From contig NZ_BDHH01000010.1 in NCBI RefSeq assembly GCF_001748365.1, positions 62,001 through 126,000 on the forward strand: 64,000 bases of DNA. The letters run 5' to 3'. Made by a program: the position numbers and the translations under genes. The first letter of the stretch is position 1. Each line of letters starts with the position of its first letter. Source of the stretch: Fusibacter sp. 3D3. Its GTDB lineage: Bacteria; Bacillota; Clostridia; Peptostreptococcales; Acidaminobacteraceae. The notes below the pieces were generated by a model that made no database searches, was not told the origin of the DNA, and worked only from the letters and a program-made list of their open reading frames with translations. This document shows, piece by piece, positions 44,137 to 53,305 of the stretch.

Positions 44137-47100
44137 TTGGACCAGAGAGCAGGAAGCCGCAATCTATTTAAGAAACGCAGATATGCTTGTATCAGCTGCT
44201 GCTGGATCAGGAAAAACAGCAGTACTCGTGGAGCGCATCATACAGATCGTCGTTCAGCAGCGCGTACCCATTCAGAATATTTTGGTGGTGACGTATACCA
44301 ATGCAGCTGCTGGCGAGATGCGCGAACGCATAGAAATCGCTGTTTCAAAGGCAATTGAAGCCGAGGACGATCAAGACCTTAAGGCATTTTTAATAGATCA
44401 ACTCAGAGTGCTCAACAGAGCGAGTATCAAAACTTTTCATGCTTTTTGTATGGACATCATCCGCAGTCATTTCCAGAAAATCAACATTGATCCAAGTTTT
44501 AGAATGCTCAACGAGACGGAACGAACAATACTTATAGAAGAAGCCATTGATTCAGCTTTTGAAAAGGCCTATGAAGCTGGGGAAGAGCGCTTCATCTATC
44601 TTGTGGAAGCTTATAGCGGCAACCGCGAAGATCAAAAGTTAAGAGAAATGATTAAGCAGATTTACAGATTTGTCATGAGTCAACCTTATCCGATGCAATG
44701 GCTCGAAAATCAGGTGAAAGCTTATAGACAAGAAGACCATCCGCTGCGCAAGACATGGGATGAACTGCTGTTAGAACAAGCGAGGACCAAAGTAGAAGGC
44801 GCGTTTGAACTCATAGAAGAGGGCCTCGAAATTTGCGAATTGCCAGGGGGGCCATTGCCTTATAAAGAAACGCTCCTCTCAGATTACAATCAATTTAAAA
44901 ACGTTGATGAGGCAATTGCATCAGGTCATGTCAAGCAACTTGAAACCGCTGTTCTCAATTTTTCATTTGTAAGACTTAAGAGCATCAAAAAAGATGAAAA
45001 AGAGCTTATGGATGAAGTGCTCGTAGATACCGTTAAAACTCAGATTAGAGACAAACTTCTTAAAAAAAGTATTTATGAATCATTGATGGCACCTTTTAAA
45101 GAAAAATCAATGGACCGTTATTTTGAAGAATTCGAAAGATTGGGAATGGCACTTGGCATGATGAAGGCGCTCGTTGAAGCTTTTGATAAAACCTTTATGG
45201 ATCTTAAAAATTCAAAAAATGTTTTAGATTTCAATGATTTAGAACATTATGCTATTCAAATATTAGAGGATGATATTATTGCAGGTACTTATCAAAATCA
45301 GTTTCAGTACCTCTTTGTAGATGAATATCAAGATGCAAGCAGCATTCAAGAGACGATTTTAACGCGCATTAAAAGCCCAAATAATCTCTTCATGGTGGGA
45401 GATGTCAAGCAGAGCATATACAAATTTAGATTAGCAGAACCAGCCCTTTTTTTAGAGAAGTTTAAAACTTACGATCAATACGACCAGATTTTAAGACAGT
45501 TTGAAGTTGAAACCGTACACGATTTGAATCCTAAATTAATAGGGACACATCAGATTCGGATTGACCTCAAAAAGAATTTTAGAACGAGAACTGAAATTTT
45601 AGAAGCTGTAAATTCATTATTTTCAAACATGATGTCAGAGCGCCTTGGAGAAATCACTTATGATGACTCCGCGCATCTTGTGGGTGGCACAGCATTTGAA
45701 GCCGTAGGAGGCCCCGCAGTTGAAATCAAAGTGATTTCTAAAAAAGCAATGCGCTCTGAGTGGGATCGTGCAACAGATGATATAGAGGCAAATGAGGTCG
45801 ATTTAGATGCGGATGCGGATTCGGATTCGGATGCGGATGTCATGTCATTGGGACATCTGAAAACAGATGAAATAGAAGCGAGAACCATTGCGAGGCAAAT
45901 AAAGTCTATTATCGGTAAACCCATTTTCTTTCCAAAGACACAGTCTTGGAAGCCTTGTACTTATAAAGATATTGTCATTTTGATCAGAAGCTTTAGATCT
46001 TGGCAAGAGACTTTTGACAGCGTTTTCGCAGAAGAGGGCGTTCCCTTTTATGCAGAGAGTAATTCTGGCTATTTTGACACTTTAGAAATCAGGTTGATGA
46101 TCGACTACTTGAAAATATTGGATAATCCTTACCAAGACATATCTCTCATGGCGGTTTTAAGGTCGCCTATGTATCGGTTTACAATTGATGAACTCATTCA
46201 TATACGCCAGCAAGGGACTGCAGGCGCTTACTTTTATGATCAGCTCGGAAGTATCCTTGTTCAGGCAGAAGACGCTGAAATTTTAAATGGAGATCTGAAA
46301 CAAAAAGTTGAATTTTTCTTAAATCAGCTCGAGGCAATTCGAAGATTTGCAACTTATCATCCCATTGATGATGTGATTTTAAAGATTTTACAAGATACAC
46401 AATTTTTAAACTATGTGAGTGTGATGCCCGGTGGTGTTTCAAGACAGGCGAATCTAAAACTGTTAATTGAAAGGGCCACACAATTTAAGAATTCTAAGAT
46501 TGTGAGTTTAACCTTGTTTGTGCAGTTTTATGAGCAACTTTCAAAGACGAGTGGTGATATGGGCGTTGCCAGCAGTATAGGCGAAGCGGATGATGTGGTC
46601 AGGTTGATGAGTATTCATAAGTCAAAAGGGCTTGAGTTCCCTGTGGTTATGGTTGCAGGCCTTGGGCGCAAATTCAATCTAATGGACACCCATGGCGATT
46701 TGATCATGCATAAACACATCGGTATTGGATTATCCTATGTGGATGTTCCCATAAGAGCAAAATCCACGTCACTGGTTCAGTGGCTCTTAAAAGAACAACT
46801 TAAAATTGAAACGCTTTCAGAAGAGATGCGTGTGCTCTATGTGGCCTTAACCAGACCTGTGGATCGTCTATATTTATTTGCGACAGTTGCCGATGCGGAA
46901 AAGCGGTCTGTAAAGTGGCAGAGGGGCTGCTCTTATTATAATTTACTCACGGCAGGTGGTTTTATCGATTGGATTCTCAGTGTGGCGCCACAAAAATGCG
47001 AAATTATCGACCCGACCACTTTGATAGCCATTGAGCAAGAGGCCACCCAGACCAATCAGATGTCGATTGAAAAGTGGGCGATTTTAAAACAGCAATCAAA

Positions 47101-47758
47101 GGATCAAGTGCAGGCTGAAATCGGATTATCAGAAGTATATAAGCATTTGAATGCCCCTTTACCAGTCCCAGAACGGATCTATGAACCTCAGAAAATAGCG
47201 GTTTCTGATTTGAAGCAAAAAGACTTTGCGTTTAAGGCGCCTGCATTGACACAAACACCTCGGTTTTTAATTGAGAAAATCCCTTTGACACCGGCTGAAA
47301 AAGGGACTGCCATGCATAAAGTACTTGAAAAAATAGATTTCACTCAAACTTATACGGACAAAAGCCTTTTGGATTTTGTGAAACAACTTGTTGAATCTCG
47401 GTTTTTAACGGACCAAGAATTTGAAGCCATTGAAATTTCAAAAATTGATCAATTTTTAAACTCAGAATTGGGTATAAGGATTAAAAATGAACGCCATTAT
47501 AAAGAAACGCCATTCGTTATAAAAGTAAACGAACAACTCATTCAAGGCATCATAGATCTCTATTTGGAAACAGATAAGGGCCTTGTGCTCATTGACTATA
47601 AGACGGATTTCGTGAGGGAGAGTGAGTTGCAAAATGTGGCAAATCGGTATAGAATACAACTTGATGCTTATGAAATGGCTCTTGAATCCATACTCAATAA
47701 ACCCGTAGTCGAAAAAGTGATTGTATTTTTGAATCACAACAAAGCAATTGGTATTTAA
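44129..47758 (+). CDS. addA: helicase-exonuclease AddAB subunit AddA
   Basis: 1209 aa. UvrD-type helicase: Walker A SAAAGSGKTAVLVERI near residue 30, Walker B LFVDEYQDAS (~397), GDVKQSIYKFR, MSIHKSKGLEFPVVM and VALTRPVDRL. The C-terminal nuclease carries GIIDLYLET and VLIDYKTDFV. It translocates 3'-5' and cuts both strands with AddB. An unusual feature is an Asp-rich run (about residues 557-571, DADADSDSDAD) made by a GCGGAT/TCGGAT hexamer repeat at 45807-45838. AAAGGAG lies inside the end of addB. Confidence 0.96.
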   Translation: MPSWTREQEAAIYLRNADMLVSAAAGSGKTAVLVERIIQIVVQQRVPIQNILVVTYTNAAAGEMRERIEIAVSKAIEAEDDQDLKAFLIDQLRVLNRASIKTFHAFCMDIIRSHFQKINIDPSFRMLNETERTILIEEAIDSAFEKAYEAGEERFIYLVEAYSGNREDQKLREMIKQIYRFVMSQPYPMQWLENQVKAYRQEDHPLRKTWDELLLEQARTKVEGAFELIEEGLEICELPGGPLPYKETLLSDYNQFKNVDEAIASGHVKQLETAVLNFSFVRLKSIKKDEKELMDEVLVDTVKTQIRDKLLKKSIYESLMAPFKEKSMDRYFEEFERLGMALGMMKALVEAFDKTFMDLKNSKNVLDFNDLEHYAIQILEDDIIAGTYQNQFQYLFVDEYQDASSIQETILTRIKSPNNLFMVGDVKQSIYKFRLAEPALFLEKFKTYDQYDQILRQFEVETVHDLNPKLIGTHQIRIDLKKNFRTRTEILEAVNSLFSNMMSERLGEITYDDSAHLVGGTAFEAVGGPAVEIKVISKKAMRSEWDRATDDIEANEVDLDADADSDSDADVMSLGHLKTDEIEARTIARQIKSIIGKPIFFPKTQSWKPCTYKDIVILIRSFRSWQETFDSVFAEEGVPFYAESNSGYFDTLEIRLMIDYLKILDNPYQDISLMAVLRSPMYRFTIDELIHIRQQGTAGAYFYDQLGSILVQAEDAEILNGDLKQKVEFFLNQLEAIRRFATYHPIDDVILKILQDTQFLNYVSVMPGGVSRQANLKLLIERATQFKNSKIVSLTLFVQFYEQLSKTSGDMGVASSIGEADDVVRLMSIHKSKGLEFPVVMVAGLGRKFNLMDTHGDLIMHKHIGIGLSYVDVPIRAKSTSLVQWLLKEQLKIETLSEEMRVLYVALTRPVDRLYLFATVADAEKRSVKWQRGCSYYNLLTAGGFIDWILSVAPQKCEIIDPTTLIAIEQEATQTNQMSIEKWAILKQQSKDQVQAEIGLSEVYKHLNAPLPVPERIYEPQKIAVSDLKQKDFAFKAPALTQTPRFLIEKIPLTPAEKGTAMHKVLEKIDFTQTYTDKSLLDFVKQLVESRFLTDQEFEAIEISKIDQFLNSELGIRIKNERHYKETPFVIKVNEQLIQGIIDLYLETDKGLVLIDYKTDFVRESELQNVANRYRIQLDAYEMALESILNKPVVEKVIVFLNHNKAIGI

Positions 47759-47774
47759 ATTTTAGGATGGGCTT

Positions 47775-48581
47775 ATGAAATGTAAATTAGAATTAGAAGC
47801 TGCGATTGAAGCGGCAATGCTTGCAGGAGAAAAGATACTTGAAATTTATACAAAAGATTTTGAAGTTTGTTACAAATCTGATAAATCTCCAGTGACAGAA
47901 GCGGATATTGCTGCAAATGTAGTCATAGAGGCTATCCTTAGAAAGCACTTTCCCTCTGATGGCTTTTTAACTGAGGAAGCTGTTGATGACGACTCGCGGT
48001 TTACACAAAAGCGCTTTTGGATCATTGACCCCTTGGATGGCACGAAAGAATTCGTCAAAAAGAATGGTGAATTCGCAGTGAATATTGGATTAGTTCAAGA
48101 GGGTGAAATTTTATTAGGGGTTGTTTATGTGCCGAATACCAAAACACTTTATTATGCAGTTCGTGGCTACGGCGCGTATCAAGTGTTGGATCAGGTAACT
48201 CAGCGCATTCATGTTTCTGATCGAACAGCTTCATTTAGACTCTTAATCAGTCGATCTCATCCATCAAAGAGGACTTTGAGCCTTTTAGAGGCTTATGATG
48301 ACCAAATTCATACCGTCACCAAGATGGGCAGTTCACTGAAAGGATGCTTAATCGCAACTGGGGCGTATGATGTGTATTACAACTTTGGACGCTCTATGAA
48401 ATGGGATACTTGTGCAGTGGAGTGTATTGTCAAAGAAGCAGGTGGCATTTTCATGAAGCTAGACGATCGTCCCATTGACTACATGGAAGAAAATAAGGTC
48501 AATCATGGTTTTTATATCATCAATAGAAGCGAGAACAAAGTCGATGTTGAACAATTGAAAGCATTCGTTTCTCATAAATAG
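47775..48581 (+). CDS. cysQ: 3'(2'),5'-bisphosphate nucleotidase CysQ / inositol monophosphatase family
   Basis: 268 aa. Metal-binding motifs are KSPVTEADIAAN, the EEAVDDD acidic pair, IDPLDGTKEFVKKNGEF and WDTCAVECIVKEAGG. The TKEFVKKNGEFAVNIGL stretch is typical of CysQ, which removes 3' phosphate from PAP made in sulfate assimilation or by ACP synthase. AcpS, which releases PAP, is encoded at the end of this window. 16 bp after addA, with AGGATGG before the ATG. Confidence 0.9.
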   Translation: MKCKLELEAAIEAAMLAGEKILEIYTKDFEVCYKSDKSPVTEADIAANVVIEAILRKHFPSDGFLTEEAVDDDSRFTQKRFWIIDPLDGTKEFVKKNGEFAVNIGLVQEGEILLGVVYVPNTKTLYYAVRGYGAYQVLDQVTQRIHVSDRTASFRLLISRSHPSKRTLSLLEAYDDQIHTVTKMGSSLKGCLIATGAYDVYYNFGRSMKWDTCAVECIVKEAGGIFMKLDDRPIDYMEENKVNHGFYIINRSENKVDVEQLKAFVSHK

Positions 48582-48600
48582 CTCAATCTGGAGGATTACG

Positions 48601-49116
48601 ATGGAAAAAGGGTACATTCATATTTATACAGGTGATGGCAAAGGCAAGACGACGGCTGCTTTTGGTGTGGCGTTAAGGACAGCGCTTTTAGGGAAAAATG
48701 TCTTTATCGGACAGTTTATTAAAGGCATGAAGTACACTGAAACAAAAATATCTGAGTATTTGCCTCAAATTGAAATTGTACAGCTCGGTGAAACTTGCTT
48801 TATTGAAAAAACGCCTAAAGAAGAAGATGTCGATAGAGCTGTGCAAGGCTTAAAGCTGATGCGAGAAAAGTTGATTTCAGGACAATACGCTTTGGTGATC
48901 TTCGATGAAATTTCCATTGCGCTGTACTATAAACTGTTTAGTGAGGCAGATTTAATTGCTGTTTTAAATGAAAAACCATATGAAACGGAAGTGATTTTAA
49001 CAGGACGCTATTGTTCGGAAGATTTGATTGATCTTGCAGATCTGGTTACAGAAATGAAAGAGATTAAACATTACTACCATCAAGGCGTCCTTTCGAGAGC
49101 GGGTATCGATTGTTAA
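48601..49116 (+). CDS. cobO: cob(I)yrinic acid a,c-diamide adenosyltransferase (CobO/BtuR type)
   Basis: 171 aa. The P-loop IYTGDGKGKTTAAFGVALR starts at residue ~8, followed by GQFIKGMKYTE, VIFDEIS and ILTGRYCSEDLIDLADLVTEM, all conserved in CobO/CobA. It adenosylates corrinoids to make coenzyme B12. No other cobalamin gene lies in the window, so it may salvage imported corrinoid. It is 19 bp after cysQ, with TGGAGG before the ATG. Confidence 0.92.
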   Translation: MEKGYIHIYTGDGKGKTTAAFGVALRTALLGKNVFIGQFIKGMKYTETKISEYLPQIEIVQLGETCFIEKTPKEEDVDRAVQGLKLMREKLISGQYALVIFDEISIALYYKLFSEADLIAVLNEKPYETEVILTGRYCSEDLIDLADLVTEMKEIKHYYHQGVLSRAGIDC

Positions 49117-49154
49117 ACGGGCACATCATTTACAGATAAACTTCATATACAGAA

Positions 49155-49274
49155 GTGGAGGCTATCATAAAAGCCGATTTACCACAGAGCAGTATGACGG
49201 TTAAAGACTATTGTCTCGAGAAAAACCTAGAATTCTCTGTGATAAAAACGGCTTTAGAAAGTCTAATGGAGTGA
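49155..49274 (+). CDS. possible 39-codon mini-protein within an inverted repeat
   Basis: An open frame from GTG 49155 to TGA 49274 encodes a helical peptide (TVKDYCLEKNLEFSVIKTAL at its centre) that could be a minimal helix-turn-helix. The best RBS (GGAGG, 49157-49161) lies downstream of this GTG, pointing to a non-standard ATA start at 49167. The same bases form an inverted repeat (AAAGCCG and ACCACAGAG with CTCTGTGAT and CGGCTTT), which could equally be a terminator for the convergent gene. It overlaps that gene's last 12 bp. Real coding is doubtful. Confidence 0.2.
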   Translation: MEAIIKADLPQSSMTVKDYCLEKNLEFSVIKTALESLME

Positions 49275-50513
49275 AAGAGAGGCATTTGTAGTTTTGAGAC
49301 CTGTGAGTTTGCCTATGGGAAAAACATAGAATTGGTTGAGTTCTTTAACATAGAGCATTTCGTAGATTTTGGGATTGATTTCACGGGTTTCTCCAATGAT
49401 ATTATATCCTAGGGCATTTGCATTAGCTGCGGCCCAGCCTCCAAGATTTGAAGTGTCCTCACTGACAATAACCTCTATATCAGCATCGATCATATAATCT
49501 GTGGATGAAAAAACTTGTGTGTTTATTGAACGGCGATTTTCATTGGTTTCAATTCTTGCGACGATATCGATTGGAAAAATAGGATCAGTTGCATATAACG
49601 CTTGTTGAAGATCTCCCCCACGGCAATTGGACAGATCGTATACGAGTTTATCAAATTGACCCTCATATTGATTTAAATCTCTGTAAATATTACCAGAGAG
49701 CCCATAAAAAAAAGCGTTAAATTTCAGAGTGAGCACGCGGTTTTCTAGTGTAGCAGTGTATTCAGGTGCAATCAGTTTCCGATAAGCAGATTCACAAATT
49801 GCATCTTCCCAGTCGAAAACAGCAAATTCAAGCACATTATCTCGACTCACTTTAGCGCCACCGATCTTTTCAATATAGGCGGAATAGAGAATCTCAAGTG
49901 TATCAAGAGGTTCGTCTGTATCCGCTTTTCCCCTTGTCACGGCAAGCATTGAATCTATCTCGGAATACTTGAGTGCAGTTTCATTGAGAAATTGGTATTC
50001 ATTTTTCTTGACCAAAAGATCAGCACTTTTGGGAAGATAGACAGCTTTATAATAGAACATGCCAAATGTTGTGGAAAACAGGATAATTATAATCAAATTG
50101 ATCGGTGTTATACGTCTTTGTATACTGGTCGTCATATGATGGTATGTGTATTTTTGAACAGTTCTGTAGAGTAAATAAGCCACAATAAAAAATAATGGAA
50201 ATAGGACACTTTTAAGTACAATGGCACTTGTTTTAGAAAAAACCACAGTGATGATTAAAAGTGTTAAACACGTTAGAAAAGTAATAGAAAGCCCTTTCAC
50301 ACCAGTTGCATCAATTTGTTTTTGGGTGTCATCTATGTAACTTTTTTTCTTGGTGGGTTTAAAAAGTTCTTCAATGAAAACGACGCAGGTTAAAATCAAT
50401 GCAACCGGAAATGCATTTGCGAAGAATAAATACCCGCCCTGAGTATCAAAAAAAGTAAACACAAAGAGTGAGATTGTTAAAAATATGATGAGAAAATGTT
50501 TTGTGAATGTCAT
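49263..50513 (-). CDS. membrane protein with extracellular S41-peptidase-like domain
   Basis: 416 aa. Four TMs in residues 1-160 are followed by an extracytoplasmic domain. Blocks FDKLVYDLSNCRGGDLQQAL and EVIVSEDTSNLGGWAAANAN ... IIGETREI correspond to the fold landmarks of S41 (tail-specific/C-terminal processing) peptidases. The catalytic Ser/Lys pair is not clear, and no PDZ domain is present, so it may be an inactive relative. An AAAAAAGGAGG site precedes the ATG. Single gene, function unknown. Confidence 0.6.
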   Translation of the reverse strand: MTFTKHFLIIFLTISLFVFTFFDTQGGYLFFANAFPVALILTCVVFIEELFKPTKKKSYIDDTQKQIDATGVKGLSITFLTCLTLLIITVVFSKTSAIVLKSVLFPLFFIVAYLLYRTVQKYTYHHMTTSIQRRITPINLIIIILFSTTFGMFYYKAVYLPKSADLLVKKNEYQFLNETALKYSEIDSMLAVTRGKADTDEPLDTLEILYSAYIEKIGGAKVSRDNVLEFAVFDWEDAICESAYRKLIAPEYTATLENRVLTLKFNAFFYGLSGNIYRDLNQYEGQFDKLVYDLSNCRGGDLQQALYATDPIFPIDIVARIETNENRRSINTQVFSSTDYMIDADIEVIVSEDTSNLGGWAAANANALGYNIIGETREINPKIYEMLYVKELNQFYVFPIGKLTGLKTTNASLSLH

Positions 50514-50658
50514 ACGTACCTCCTTTTTTAATATAACATGTATTCAAATCCATGTAAATTTTAAAATTGAGGTTCCCTTATTTGGATTTTCACGATAAAA
50601 TAGAATTAAGAGAAAAAGAGGGATAATGCGTGTAGCGGGTAATTTTTGGGGGGATAAT

Positions 50659-51318
50659 ATGAAATATCATTTGATCGAAAAGGCACATCAAAAAAAGACA
50701 AACTGGTCGGGCGGAGAAACAACAGAAATCTTTATTTATCCTGAGCATGCCAATTATGCTGAAAGACAGTTTTCTTGGCGTGTGAGTAGCGCAACGGTTG
50801 AAAATGAAGAATCAGAGTTCACCCCTCTCTATGGCATCAAACGTTGGATTATGCCATTGGATGCACCTCTTTTGTTGAAACACAGAAATCAACAAAAATT
50901 ATTATATGAGATTTTAGTAAAACCTTATGAAGCCCATTGTTTCAAAGGCGATTGGGATACAAAGAGTATTGGGGTAACACGTGACTTCAATCTCATGTTG
51001 AGAGAAGGTAGTTATGGTATCTTGAAACATTTCAAACTCGCAAAAGAAATTGATGTTGATATAGAATCCATATTTCCAGAGATATTTGACAATAGACTCG
51101 TTTTGATAGACAAGCTTTTTACGCTGGGGGTTTATTGCATTGCAGGACAGTATCGCGCACATCTGGGAGACTCTGATATTCCTGTGAAATCAAGCGAACT
51201 TTTACTTGTTGATAATGATTCTAAAATGATTCGTGAATATAAAACACTCAGTGTAAGCCAACAAAATGTCAATTTTTTAGATTTAGTCGTTTTTTTTGTA
51301 GCATATGATGCAGAATAA
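50659..51318 (+). CDS. HutD/Ves family protein
   Basis: 219 aa from ATG 50659 (GGGGGG 5 nt upstream). A further in-frame ATG at 50626 also has an AGAGGG site and would add 11 residues. The cupin-like HutD pattern is clear: TNWSGGETTEIFIYPE, FSWRVSSATVENEESEFTPL, GIKRWIMPL and GVTRDFNLMLREG. HutD is linked to histidine utilisation in some bacteria, but no hut genes lie here and the molecular role is unknown. A terminator follows at 51358-51401. Confidence 0.82.
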   Translation: MKYHLIEKAHQKKTNWSGGETTEIFIYPEHANYAERQFSWRVSSATVENEESEFTPLYGIKRWIMPLDAPLLLKHRNQQKLLYEILVKPYEAHCFKGDWDTKSIGVTRDFNLMLREGSYGILKHFKLAKEIDVDIESIFPEIFDNRLVLIDKLFTLGVYCIAGQYRAHLGDSDIPVKSSELLLVDNDSKMIREYKTLSVSQQNVNFLDLVVFFVAYDAE

Positions 51319-51357
51319 GAGGATTGAACGCATGATTTCAAAAGACAATAAAAGGAT

Positions 51358-51401
51358 AGGCCTCATTAAGGATTTTACGTCTTAAGGAGGCCTGTTTTTA
51401 T
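51358..51401 (+). terminator. intrinsic terminator after the HutD-like gene
   Basis: Stem AGGCCTCATTAAG / CTTAAGGAGGCCT (small bulges) followed by GTTTTTATTT. Confidence 0.82.
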
Positions 51402-51424
51402 TTGAATCACTTCAGATGGATGTT

Positions 51425-53305
51425 CTAATTGGAAAACTGTTCTATGGGTACTTTTGAGATTGGAAGCATGATCGTAAAAGTAGTGCCATGATTGAGTTCG
51501 CTATCCACGTGGATGGCACCACCGTGTTGTTCAATGATGATTTTAGCAATTGACAGTCCAAGACCTGTTCCGCCATGTTGGTTATCTTTCAGCTTTGTTC
51601 TAGATTTATCAGCTCGATAAAATCGGTCGAAAACATGAGGTAAATCCTCTTTTGAGATGCCGATGCCGTTATCTGAGAACTCGACAACGTATTGACTCTG
51701 GGTGGCGCGAAGTGAAATTTTAATTTCACCTTCTTCAGGTGTATATTTAATACTGTTATCTACAAAAATCCTCAATGCTTGTTTAAGTTTGTCAATTGAA
51801 CCGTAAATAAAGAGATTCTTATCGATATTTTCTACAATGGCATGTTGTTTATCAATGAGGTTTGTCTCTTTGGCGATTTCACAGATCAGATCTGATAAAT
51901 TGAATTCGGCAAGATCCATTTTTAGAGCGCCTTTATCATTTCGCGCTATAAACAGTAAGCTCTCCACTAAACTGTGCATGTTTTCAGTTTCGCCAAGAAT
52001 AGCTTGAATACTCTCTTCTAAAATAGCGGGATCATCTTTACCCCAACGATTGAGCATGCCAGCATAGCCTTTGATAACAGCGATAGGTGTTCGGAGTTCA
52101 TGAGAAGCATCGGATACAAATTGTTTTTCACGTTCATAACTTTTCTGTATGTCGTCTAGCATTTGATTAAAAGTAAGTGCAAGATCTTTGAGTTCATCTT
52201 TGGTGCCACTGACATTTAAGCGCGTGCTTAAGTTGTTCACAGACATATCTTTCACTTGATCAGTCATGACTTTAATGGGTTTTAAATGTTTTCCTGCTAA
52301 CTTTGAAGCGGAGAGGATGGAGGATAACATCAGCACAAAACCGAGCACAACACCAATGGGTAAAGTTGCCTCTATGGTCCCTCTGGATTTATTCATGTTT
52401 TTACCGAGGACGAAATAACGGGTCACCCCAGTAGCGTTCATATATTTTCCAGATTGATAAAGCGTGGGAAAGTTGGGGAAATCTTTAAAATCATAGGGCG
52501 CATAAGCCATGGCAGTATCATAATGAACACTTTGCTCTGTATTTTTAAAAATCAGATTCTTGTGCGCATCATAAAAATAAAAATAGAGGTCTTCACTGGC
52601 GATATAGTGAGTGACCACCGTGTCATTATAGACAAAACCGTCTTGAAGTAAACTTTGAATATACACCTCATTTTTTGAAAGCGATCCTTGAGTTTGATAA
52701 TATAAAAAGTAAGAGAAACTCAAATAAGAGGTCGCAAATAAGAAGGCGATGAGAAAAATAACTCTAAAAGTATAGCCCAAAGTAAGTTTAAAGGTGATGT
52801 TGAATCTCAACAGAGAAATAAAACGATCATAGGATTTTGCCATATAGGAAGGTTCTGAGATTTCCACCGCTATAGGCACTGAAACTGCTTTTGGAGCTAC
52901 AGTTTTAACCTTTGTAATAGCAGATTCTTGCTTTGAATCTCGAGCGTCCGATTTATTTTTTTTGTTGTTTTGAGTTTGCTTTTTTTGCTTTTTAAGGGTG
53001 CGTTTATATTTTTCCTTCTCAAGATAGGCTAATCTTTGCTTTACAATTTCTTCTGAAGCTTCATGCTGCTTGCTTTTTTTGCGTGCTTTTCTTTGATCTT
53101 GATAAGATTCAGTATCGCCCTTGTGATTGCTATTGACTTTGATTACAATAGGTGTTGAGTTTGGAACGCGCTTTTTTGAAGGCGTGCTCGGCTTGACGAA
53201 ACGATTAGAGCCCGTTGTATCGCCATGCCCACTTTTAGGCTTATTTAACCCTGAATTAGGTCTCGTATTAAGTTCTTCAACTTGGTTTTTACTTATGATC
53301 TTCAT
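51425..53305 (-). CDS. sensor histidine kinase with long basic N-terminal extension
   Basis: 626 aa. Residues ~1-165 are hydrophilic, low in complexity and very rich in Lys, Gln and Ser (e.g. KRTLKKQKKQTQNNKKNKSD), with no domain. TM1 lies at ~178-203, an extracellular region to ~312, TM2 at ~315-335, and HAMP to ~390. HisKA His at ~401 (DASHELRTPIAVIKGY), HATPase N box FVDNSIKYTP, G1 DNGIGI and G2 GTGLGLSIAK follow. The ATG overlaps the end of the regulator gene by 17 bp without a clear RBS. An internal Met at ~154 (codon 52846-52844) would give a normal-length kinase. Confidence 0.88.
   Translation of the reverse strand: MKIISKNQVEELNTRPNSGLNKPKSGHGDTTGSNRFVKPSTPSKKRVPNSTPIVIKVNSNHKGDTESYQDQRKARKKSKQHEASEEIVKQRLAYLEKEKYKRTLKKQKKQTQNNKKNKSDARDSKQESAITKVKTVAPKAVSVPIAVEISEPSYMAKSYDRFISLLRFNITFKLTLGYTFRVIFLIAFLFATSYLSFSYFLYYQTQGSLSKNEVYIQSLLQDGFVYNDTVVTHYIASEDLYFYFYDAHKNLIFKNTEQSVHYDTAMAYAPYDFKDFPNFPTLYQSGKYMNATGVTRYFVLGKNMNKSRGTIEATLPIGVVLGFVLMLSSILSASKLAGKHLKPIKVMTDQVKDMSVNNLSTRLNVSGTKDELKDLALTFNQMLDDIQKSYEREKQFVSDASHELRTPIAVIKGYAGMLNRWGKDDPAILEESIQAILGETENMHSLVESLLFIARNDKGALKMDLAEFNLSDLICEIAKETNLIDKQHAIVENIDKNLFIYGSIDKLKQALRIFVDNSIKYTPEEGEIKISLRATQSQYVVEFSDNGIGISKEDLPHVFDRFYRADKSRTKLKDNQHGGTGLGLSIAKIIIEQHGGAIHVDSELNHGTTFTIMLPISKVPIEQFSN

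Noticed and set aside
45800-45845. Short direct repeats in addA as a CRISPR-like array.
   Set aside because: Six-base units in frame with the protein, no spacers; a coding microsatellite.
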